Source: Paulinella micropora
Lineage: Eukaryota; Cercozoa; Imbricatea; Euglyphida
Assembly (NCBI GenBank): GCA_009731375.1
Contig: BJOX01000001.1
Span: forward strand, 1,266,829 to 1,291,199
Direction: 5' to 3'
DNA: 24,371 bases
Shown here: positions 1 to 24,371 of the stretch, piece by piece
How the letters are laid out: each line of letters opens with the position of its first letter
Numbering within the stretch: position 1 is the stretch's first letter
Notes under the pieces: generated by a model
What the model saw: only the letters and a program-made list of their open reading frames with translations
Database searches by the model: none
Told to the model about the DNA's origin: nothing
Position numbers and translations under genes: made by a program

Positions 1-7
1 ATAGGAG

Positions 8-78
8 ATCACGGCGAGCAGCGCGAGAATCCTGCTGGCAGCAAAAACGCAGCGTCAGTTCAGTTGAGAGAGATAGAT

Positions 79-115
<37 letters not shown>

Positions 116-190
116 TTGAGAGTGAAGAAATAGACATAAATCACGGCAAACAGCCCGAGAAGCCTGCCAGCAACAACAACACAGCGTCAG
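8..190 (+). repeat. Degenerate 51-bp direct repeat separated by (AG)n
   Basis: 8-58 and 139-190 share ATCACGGC, the GAGAA-CCTGC core and CAGCGTCAG with about ten differences. (AG)n lies between at about 84-115. Confidence 0.6.
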
Positions 191-510
191 ATACGTCACT
201 TCTACATTGCCAGATACGTCACTTCTACATAGCCAGGGGACAACACAGCGTGAGATACGTCACTTCTACATTACCAGGGGACATTTCAGAGGGCTAAAAT
301 CACCGCACTTCGCGCATTTTTTTTGTTTTCCATCCACATTCGAGATAATACAGCAATTGTGAGCGCCTCGTTTGAAGCCATCGCTAAGGTTTTTTTGTTT
401 TCCATCCACATTCGAGATAATATAGCAATTGATCGCTAAGGTTTTTTTGTTCTCCATGCACATTCGAGATAACATAGCAATTGTGAGCGCCTCGTTTGAA
501 AGCGCTTGCT
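186..510 (+). repeat. Two short tandem repeat families
   Basis: Three copies of AGATACGTCACTTCTACAT lie at 188-275. Three copies of TTTTTTGTTTTCCATCCACA and the following CATTCGAGATAAT...AGCAATT block lie at about 318-482. No gene is seen. Confidence 0.75.
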
Positions 511-540
511 GTGGCCTTGCAACACAAAAAGGCCTTGAGA

Positions 541-562
541 AATACCCTAGCTAGCTAGCTAG

Positions 563-604
<42 letters not shown>

Positions 605-621
605 GTCTGTCTATCTGTCTG

Positions 622-677
<56 letters not shown>

Positions 678-730
678 AACAACAATGCCTTCAGAATTAT
701 CGTAGCAATATTATTGGCAGAGAAAATTTA

Positions 731-814
<84 letters not shown>

Positions 815-867
815 GGAGGCGCATGTGCAGATTTGCATCAGCCATTGACAGAGAAGCACTATTATTA

Positions 868-911
<44 letters not shown>

Positions 912-1041
912 GTTATTATTATTATTATTATTATTGTTATTATTATTATTATTATTATTATCATTATTATTATTACTATTGTTATTATTATTATTATTTT
1001 TATTATTTTTATTATTTTTATTATTGTTATTATTATTGTTA

Positions 1042-1103
<62 letters not shown>

Positions 1104-1411
1104 GTATTATTATTATCAATACTAGTAGTATTAAGATCACAGTTTGCTGGTTATGTCACTTGAATGTTCGATGTAATACTGATTTGATATGTATGTATAT
1201 ATGTATATATGTATGTTTGTATGTATGCATGTATGCATGTATGCATGCATGCTGCATGCATGCATGCATGTATGTATGCATGTATGTATGTAACGTATGT
1301 ATGTAACGTATGTATGTAACGTATGTATGTATGTATAGGGGTGTTTGCCAAGTTTTTGGATGGTCCGGGCGAATGGAGATGCGACAGCTGCGACCTGCCT
1401 AACCCAGTATC

Positions 1412-1477
<66 letters not shown>

Positions 1478-1511
1478 AATATATATATATATATATATCT
1501 TTATATCTTTA

Positions 1512-1550
<39 letters not shown>

Positions 1551-1604
1551 ATATCTATCCATCTATCTATCTATCTATGAATGTGTATAACACATACACA
1601 TATA

Positions 1605-1635
<31 letters not shown>

Positions 1636-1790
1636 CATACATACATACATACCCACATGCATTCATGCATGCATGTATGCATGCATGAATGCATACATAC
1701 ATACAAACATACATACATACATATATACATGCATGCATGCATACATACATACATACATACATACATACATACAAACATACATGCATACAT

Positions 1791-1821
<31 letters not shown>

Positions 1822-2078
1822 CCACCACCACCACCACCACCACCATCATTATCATCATTATCATCATCATCATCATCACCATCATCATCACCACCACCAG
1901 CACCACCATCATCATCATCATCATCATCATCGTCATCATCATCATCATCATGCTCATCATCATCATCATCATCATCATCTTTATCATCATCGTCATCATC
2001 ATGGTCGTCGTCATCATCATGTGTGCTATAGGAGAGCAGCGCAGTCTGCCGCGCTTGCCAAACTCCTAAGGAGGTCAG

Positions 2079-2137
<59 letters not shown>

Positions 2138-2280
2138 CTAACAAGGTCACCACTTCACAGGCCTCTGTATATAGAGGAAAGGAGAGGGAGAATAGACAAC
2201 AAACAAACAACTTAACAAATGGCAACATCATCATCATCATCAACAACAACAACAACACCAACAACAACAACAACAAAAAG
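541..2280. repeat. Mixed microsatellite block
   Basis: In order: TATC (about 541-676), ATT (730-1120), TATG/TGCA (1186-1340), TATC/TA (1411-1576), CATA/TGCA (1605-1790), ATC/ACC (1791-2022), AG (2080-2134) and AAC (2227-2275). Short unique islands lie between; none looks coding. Apparent long proteins here are repeat translations. Confidence 0.9.
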
Positions 2281-2297
2281 GGGGGGGGGGGGGGGGG

Positions 2298-2373
2298 NNN
2301 NNNNNNNNNNNNNNNNNNNNNNNNNNNNNNNNNNNNNNNNNNNNNNNNNNNNNNNNNNNNNNNNNNNNNNNNN
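2298..2373. other. Assembly gap flanked by G runs
   Basis: N run between homopolymer G tracts. A similar gap lies at 3524-3591 after G, T and A runs, and another at 20843-21011 after poly-T. Confidence 0.95.
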
Positions 2374-2614
2374 GGGGGGGGGGGGGGGATGAGTTTGATT
2401 GAACTTGTGTGTGTATTGTTTGTTTTGTTTGATTGTTTGTGCCTTGTCCACTGCGCAGGGCCCAGACACCGGCGGGGCGGGACCGTCGTTCAACTTTTGA
2501 CACAGTATGAAATGGCAAGATTGTATTCAGTATTAAACAGCAGTCCGAGTAGCCAGCCTGAACGTTTGTGATTCAAGAAGAAGTGGCTCGTTGAAAGTTC
2601 GTACAGTAGTGTAG
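2374..2614 (+). other. Possible 5' untranslated exon ending at a consensus donor
   Basis: GTAG|gtaagt at 2611-2620 is a perfect 5' splice site. The sequence before it (from about 2459, after a ccactgcgcag acceptor-like site) is non-repetitive but has a TGA in the best frame at 2569-2571. It may be the 5' UTR exon spliced to 4563; not proven. Confidence 0.35.
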
Positions 2615-3458
2615 GTAAGTATGAAGAAAATGATAAAGTTTTGCCGATAAAGGTTGACTTAAAGAATTAGCTGTAGGTATTGCGATGTCGGACTCTCAGT
2701 CCGCTTTCCACGTTTGACGCTTCCCTGGCCACTCATTCCTACGAGTGGAAGCTGAGATCACATTACCTAATTTTACGCAAACACTGTTTTAATCAAACAT
2801 AATACCTCGACATGACGCTAAACTGCATCGGGTCTCTGCATGACCTTAAACCCGGCGTCCTGTGACTGCGTTTTTTTTACACTTCATGTTTTTTCCACTG
2901 AACGACTTTTAATAATATTAATCAAGAACGCTTGCTCTTCGTAGAGACGAAGACCACCACCATATGGTGGGATGCAGCAAACAAGGAGCGACACATGAGT
3001 CACATATATACCGGGTACTGGAGTAAAAAAGAATCATGATATCATACTACTGCCTACGGTAAATACTTTCAAGTCACCAGGCATTGGTGACAGGCTATCC
3101 AGGTGGTGATGGCCGGTGAAGGCTATACTCACAGTTATCGTAAGGTTATCAAGTTCAACATCATGATGACGGCCCGGCACTAACTAATATTAATCATATT
3201 ACATTATTAATCATTGAAGATCGCTTGCTTTTCGCCGTATAATATTGCTGAAGCTGAGGAAGCGGCACGTATTACTCAAAGTAAGCTCCGAGGCGGCTAC
3301 GAGTGGCAAGTTTTTATACGCAACTCAGAGTCCGCACTATTTATATAGAACTTATGATACTTGGCGGCCACTCAGTCGTAGAGCCGAGTGGGAAGCAGAA
3401 GAAATAAAATGGAAGAGGTATCAAGATATCATCTACACTTGAAAAGAAAACATCACAG
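2615..3458. other. Non-repetitive stretch, no gene seen
   Basis: Mostly unique sequence, probably intronic. A 14-bp palindrome CCACCATATGGTGG lies at 2957-2970. Blocks near 2690-2760 and 3325-3400 (AGTCCGC...GGCCACTCA...GAGTGG), and near 2917 and 3205 (CGCTTGCT-TTCG), are weakly alike and suggest old duplication. Confidence 0.4.
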
Positions 3459-3591
3459 TGGTGGTGGTGGTGGTGTGTGTGTGTGGGGGGGGGGGGGGGG
3501 GGGGGGGTTTTTTTTTTTAAAAANNNNNNNNNNNNNNNNNNNNNNNNNNNNNNNNNNNNNNNNNNNNNNNNNNNNNNNNNNNNNNNNNNNN

Positions 3592-4562
3592 GGCGGACTG
3601 TTTTCATATTAAAACTTCCTGTTTTGCAGCTTGATGCGTCTGGCTCATCTTCTGCTATGTTTGCGATTGCCTTTTTATCTGTTGTGCCTTATTCCTTAAT
3701 TGGTGTTAATGTGTGCGCATTTGGTTTGTACTGTTTTTCTGGTTCCCATCGTCTAACTATTATTACATTATAGCTTGTCCTGTCTGTCCTCTATCAACCC
3801 TAGAGTTAAATGCTTTGGCTGAATGTTCAACACAAACAAACAAACAAACAAACAAACAAACAAACAAACAAACAAACAGTCACATTCCTCTTAGCTATTA
3901 ATCACTCGTTACTTAAGCAAGGAACAAACAAAACAAGCAAGCAAACAAGCAAACAAAAACAAACAACAAACAGACAAACAAACAAACAAACAAACAGTTA
4001 TTCATTGATAGATAAAAGGGAGGAACGAAAACCAAACAAGATCTCAAACAAACAAACAAACAACAAGCAAACAAACAAACAAACAAACAAAAAACAAACA
4101 AACAAAACAAACAAACAAACAAACAAACAAACAAACAAGTAAGCAACACACAAACAAACAAACAAACAGACAGACAAACAAACAGACAAGCAAGCAAACC
4201 AACAAACCAACCAACCAACAAACAAACAAACAAACAAACGAACAAACAAACAAACAAACAAACAAACAAACAAACAAACAAACAAACAAACAAACAAACA
4301 AACAAACAAACAAACAAACAAACAAAGGAGAACTCTTTTGAATCCGAAGATAATTTTCGTACGTTCGTACCAAGAGTCTACCAATAATCGCCACACTTGT
4401 TCTCGAAAGACAGTACTCTTGCAGTGAAATTTTATCTGACTGCAGCGGGCCATGCTAACAAAGCTGGCATAAAACATTCAAAAGTGGAAGTTCTTGCAAA
4501 TTTCCCGGGATATTTCAATCATTCACTCTCATTCATTGGTGCCTTCTTTTCTCCATTAACAG
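3592..4562. repeat. Unique sequence around a 490-bp AAAC microsatellite
   Basis: 3592-3830 and 4326-4562 are unique; 3831-4325 is (AAAC)n with interruptions. No exon is convincing. A short open frame at 4397-4585 lacks splice support. Confidence 0.7.
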
Positions 4563-20717
<16,155 letters not shown>

Positions 20718-20738
20718 GTCACAGGGCGGGTCTCACTA

Positions 20739-21011
<273 letters not shown>

Positions 21012-21369
21012 TTTTTCCTTATGCGCAATTACTCTTTATTTCGTTACGTCTATGATTAAAAGAGTAATTGCGTATTTTAAAAAATAGCTTAGTGACACCC
21101 TCCTTCAGTAACATTTGGCAGTCAATCCAATCGTTGCCGATGCTGGGCGCCATCAGGGGTGGCAGTATTATTTTTTACGTAATCACTCTTGTAATTGTTC
21201 AAAGCTGAGTCATCACTACGAGTCAGCTTTCATGTTTCAACTCTGTATAGTAACCCCCCCCCCCCCTTTTTTTTAATTTTATTTTATTTTATACCACTTT
21301 CCTTCTGATACTTCGTCTGGGCATTACTACGAGTGCAAGTTTCTCTTAAAATAGTGATCGCATGAAAAA

Positions 21370-21452
<83 letters not shown>

Positions 21453-21543
21453 ATGAATAAATGAATGAATGAAAGAATGAATTAATGAATTCATTAGAAT
21501 GAATAAATAAATAAATAAATAAATTAATAAATTAATAAATTAA

Positions 21544-21586
<43 letters not shown>

Positions 21587-21616
21587 AATAAAATAAAATA
21601 AAATAAAATAAAATAA
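21012..21616. repeat. Unique sequence and AAAT microsatellite
   Basis: 21012-21368 is unique with no gene seen. GCGCAATTACTCTTTATT near 21024 and AAAAGAGTAATTGCGTATTT at 21058 form an inverted pair (ATTACTCTT / AAGAGTAAT). 21369-21616 is (AAAT)n with GAAT and AAAAT variants. Confidence 0.7.
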
Positions 21617-22640
21617 TTGATCTTGAATTGTTGCATGGCATCTGTCCGAGTGCCAAGCACAGATTCCACGCTTGCTTGGCAAAGCAGCGGGCGAGACTCC
21701 GCCACGAATAGCCACGTAGGAAGCCAGTCATGAGACTCCGCCACGAATAGCCACGTAGGAAGATCATCAGTACAAGGAGGAACCGTGCCAGTACTTCCAG
21801 TGCGTGCAGTCCCTTACCGGACGCGTACATTTAAGATTGTACATGCTTATTAGCATCAAAGAATAGTAAAATCCAATTTCTTTTATGAATTTGAACAGAT
21901 CGAACAGCGGGATGTCGGGCCGCCCAAGCTGGTCTATGATCAGAAATGAGTGCGGTTTCTCAGTAGCATTCTCAATGCATCGCTCTTGTGCTTGAGTATG
22001 CATCGCTGAGGCTCTTATGCTAGACGCAGTGGACGCTCTGCGATTTCTACCCGGGAACTTTCCTCTAGTCTTGCCTGGGAAATGTTGGGCTTGTGCGTTC
22101 GCCCAGAACCAGGCAGTGCGCAAGGGCGTGGACCGTCTCTCCCCAGCGCGCTCACGCTTGCTGTCTAAACATCGTGAAAGCGTAATCTGATATGTTTTCT
22201 CAAAACTTGCCAGTCATGGTTCTCTCCCCTTGTAATATTATTATAATGCATGCCAAATGACCACATAGCGGTATATGACAGTGTCATCGGATGGCATGTG
22301 TTGCTTCGGTGGCACTGAATCAGTAGTAGGCGCGGCTTTTCTTGCTCAGATGCCGTGGCCACATCAGAGTCTTCGTTGAGACCAGCCGATTGAAATGGGT
22401 CACGTAGTAGTATGGTAATATTACTATCAAATGCGGGCTGATAGGATTTTGAAATTCACGTTAGTGTTGAAGGGAGGAACTGAGAGTTCGCTGATGAAGC
22501 GATTAGGGTAGGCTTTAAAGGTTTAAGTAAGATATTAATAATTGGATTTGAATTGAAGTGACCTAGGGGTCCTGGGTTGACTTTGGAGGTTCCATACACT
22601 TTATGGGTTGAAATGAAAGTCAATTTACCGGGTCGGTACC
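21617..22640. other. About 1 kb without a recognised gene
   Basis: Mostly unique. A 29-bp sequence GAGACTCCGCCACGAATAGC... occurs twice 39 bp apart (about 21693-21721 and 21732-21760). A minus-strand frame of 118 codons (21767-22123) shows no recognised domain. Confidence 0.5.
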
Positions 22641-22694
22641 TTAAGCCGTTTCCAAGGCCGCATTCCAAAGCTGCAGCATCTGAGCCGGAGTCTC
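22641..22694 (-). CDS. Possible C-terminal exon on the minus strand
   Basis: Acceptor tgctgctgccag, then ETPAQMLQLWNAALETA and TAA in phase 0. The amphipathic helix looks coding, but no phase-matched upstream exon is established. Confidence 0.25.
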   Translation of the reverse strand, partial: ETPAQMLQLWNAALETA

Positions 22695-23035
22695 CTGGCA
22701 GCAGCACCTTTCGCGGCCGATGAGAGCAAAGACTGTCATAGCGAAGCTAGGATATTGTATATAGCTATTAATATCTTTCTTGCGAGAGGCCGGGATTGTG
22801 AAGCAGATTTTTCACAGACTCTCATCAACTTTAAATGAATGATAGAATACTTGCCACTAGCAGGGATAAGTGGGACTGAAGGGTAAGAGATTCGAAACGG
22901 AGTATTAAAAAAACTGATAGTGATTTCATCACTTGTAGTAAATATCTCAACATGGATGTTTGATCCACGTGCTGGTCCGGCGGTCATGCATGAACTTGAA
23001 CCGCGGTGCTGTTTCTGCCACGGTGTCTTGCTTAC

Positions 23036-23102
23036 AAGGCGGTGGACGCCGCGACCCACTCAGTCAAAGCAAGAAGGTGACAAGCACTGAGGCGACTAGA
23101 GG
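23036..23102 (-). CDS. Alternative exon of the minus-strand gene
   Basis: Acceptor gttttccccag and donor CTT|gtaagc are both near consensus. Phase 1 to 2, reads SSRLSACHLLALTEWVAAST. If used, the exon at 23240-23343 is skipped. Confidence 0.35.
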
Positions 23103-23239
23103 CTGGGGAAAACACACCGTGCCAGTATGTTCTAGATTGGCTGCCGCCGGGCAGAGCTTGTATTTTGCCAGCCAGTGGACATGCCGCACTGCGTCACAGT
23201 TGAAGAGGGATAGAATGCAACAGCACACTGAAAAAGTTC

Positions 23240-23343
23240 TCATGATGAAGTGAAAACCAAATAGATGATATCGTCGACTCGCCGCCGCGCCGCGGCCGTC
23301 TTCTTGCAATAAGAATATGACTCGAATAGTAACACCGTGACAT
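23240..23343 (-). CDS. Possible terminal exon of the minus-strand gene
   Basis: Acceptor (TAC)n then tcag; phase 1 entry matches the previous exon. Reads VTVLLFESYSYCKKTAAARR then RVDDIIYLVFTSS and TGA (23240-23242). An alternative next exon in the same phase lies at 23036-23102. Confidence 0.4.
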
Positions 23344-23362
23344 CTGAGTAGTAGTAGTAGTG

Positions 23363-23418
<56 letters not shown>

Positions 23419-23465
23419 CGTAGTAGTAGTAGTCAGTAGTAGTAGTAGAAGTAGTAGTAGTAGTA

Positions 23466-23498
<33 letters not shown>

Positions 23499-23974
23499 CA
23501 AGGCCGGCCCGGTTGCGACAAGCGCGTGACGACGGTGGCCCGGTCTGCACCATTGCTGTGGACAAGTGCGCTGGAGCGAGCAGCTGCCTGGCAAACAACA
23601 ACAGCAACAAAAACGACGACGACAAGAATAACAACAACAACAACAGCAACAACAACAACAACAACAATTTCAACAGCAACAAAAAAACAAACACACACAC
23701 ACACACACACACCGATGAAGGAATGTGACAAACGAGTCACACAGCGCGATACATACATAAATACAATCGCATACATGCATACATACATGCATGCATAGAT
23801 ACATAAGTATACACATACATGCATGCATACATACACACACACAATATTACACACCTCTTGCAAAAAATATACATATTCCTTATAAAAACTTGTTTGTTTG
23901 TTTGTTTGTTGTTATGGTTGTTGTTCTTGTTGTTATTGTTTGTCACAAATCTGAAGTGTAGAGCGAAAGCTTAC
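23344..23974. repeat. Introns of the minus-strand gene: TAG/TAC, AAC, CA and CATA repeats
   Basis: 23346-23498 is (TAG)n, 23598-23690 AAC-type, 23691-23711 CA, 23750-23842 CATA/TGCA, and 23892-23940 GTTT/GTT. Confidence 0.85.
23500..23587 (-). CDS. Second exon of the minus-strand gene
   Basis: Acceptor gtttgccag, donor CCTT|gtacta, where the donor is the first unit of (TAC)n. Phase 0 to 1, 29 codons, AAARSSALVHSNGADRATVV then TRLSQPGRP. Confidence 0.5.
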
Positions 23975-24064
23975 TTCATTTCTGGCTAAGAATTTTTTTG
24001 CGGCCTTGATCCTGGCTTTGTTCAAGGCGGACACGCTCAGCTCCTTGAAGATCTCTTCCAGTTC
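23975..24064 (-). CDS. Exon of an unrecognised minus-strand gene, helical
   Basis: Acceptor (GT)n then gcag, donor GAA|gtaagc, exactly 30 codons in phase 0 to 0. Starts ELEEIFKELSVSALNKARIK and ends AAKKFLARNE, a charged helix. Both splice sites are good. No family recognised. Confidence 0.6.
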
Positions 24065-24103
24065 CTGCACACACACACACAGACACACCATGTTTACACA
24101 CAC

Positions 24104-24186
24104 TTGCAAACAACAGACAGGCAGATATGAAGCTTCTATATCTGTCACCCTAACTTCCGTCTCCCGACGGGCAGATTTGGCTGGTG
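24104..24186 (-). CDS. Candidate exon of a minus-strand gene
   Basis: Minus-strand acceptor gtcgccag, donor CAA|gtgtgt. 2 nt plus 27 codons, phase 1 to 0, containing AKSARRETEVRVTDIEAS. It is in the same frame as the next exon. Weak composition signal. Confidence 0.3.
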
Positions 24187-24371
24187 CTGGCGACACACAC
24201 ATGCACACACGTACATATATAAATATGCATGTTTTGCTTCCCCTGACAGGTAGACTAGGTTGGTGCGGTGACTTGCTCCACAGATAACTCAACATTTGCC
24301 ATACATTTCCAGACTTGTTGTTATGTTTATGACCGAGTTTTTTTTTTTTTTTTTTTTTTTTTTAAACAGGG

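Noticed and set aside
823-2276. Long open frames of poly-Leu, poly-Tyr, poly-His, poly-Ser and poly-Asp
   Set aside because: They are translations of trinucleotide and tetranucleotide repeats in all frames, with no splice or composition support.
22960-23253. 97-codon plus-strand frame
   Set aside because: It lies opposite better-supported minus-strand exon boundaries and resembles no known domain.

Overview
This window is eukaryotic nuclear DNA. The evidence is GT-AG introns with consistent reading phases, a MYND zinc finger split by an intron, a retroelement with a restriction-like endonuclease domain, scaffold gaps written as N, and no bacterial gene layout. Microsatellite makes up more than half of it: TATC, TATG/CATA, AAAC, TTC, CTA/CTG, ATT, AAAT and others. 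The organism cannot be named. The retroelement type and MYND finger fit an early-branching animal (for example a sponge) or a protist. Almost all long open reading frames here (poly-Leu, poly-Ser, IYLS, MYVC and HTYI) are translated simple repeats, not genes.

The main content is a plus-strand gene hidden among the microsatellites, read here from splice sites and phases. It runs from about 4563 (possible 5' UTR exon ending at 2614) to a TGA at 20715-20717, in about 20 small exons of roughly 27-165 nt. The first exons encode a complete MYND zinc finger. The middle exons encode a helical linker. Exons from 12773 to 20717 join phase by phase into about 232 residues that resemble the leucyl/phenylalanyl-tRNA-protein transferase (Aat) family, which is about 234 residues in E. 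coli. If the whole chain is one transcript, the product is a MYND-Aat fusion, an architecture I do not know to be described.

The introns are as interesting as the protein. Many begin with a donor (gtatgt, gtacat, gtctat, gtagta) that runs straight into a microsatellite of the same motif, and many end in a microsatellite merging into the acceptor. Several introns hold decayed partial copies of the adjacent exon, usually the acceptor plus the first part of the exon. Two introns in a row (17596-17940 and about 18001-18336) are long fold-back palindromes.

Mobile sequences sit inside the introns. A 5'-truncated non-LTR retroelement with an RPD...E endonuclease domain lies at about 9196-10068. A repeat family with a unit of about 545 bp lies at 15179-15913 and 19668-20263. 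Both families end in nearly the same 3' sequence running into (TATC)n or (TACC)n.

Regions: 1-540 degenerate tandem repeats; 541-2614 microsatellites, a gap and a possible 5' exon; 2615-4562 intron-like sequence; 4563-20717 the MYND-Aat gene; 20741-21011 poly-T and a gap; 21012-22640 sequence with no recognised gene; about 22641-24186 candidate exons of an unrecognised minus-strand gene. A segment of about 768 bp repeated at a 1132-bp offset (5909-6676 and 7041-7808), beside two gaps, is either a recent duplication or an assembly error.
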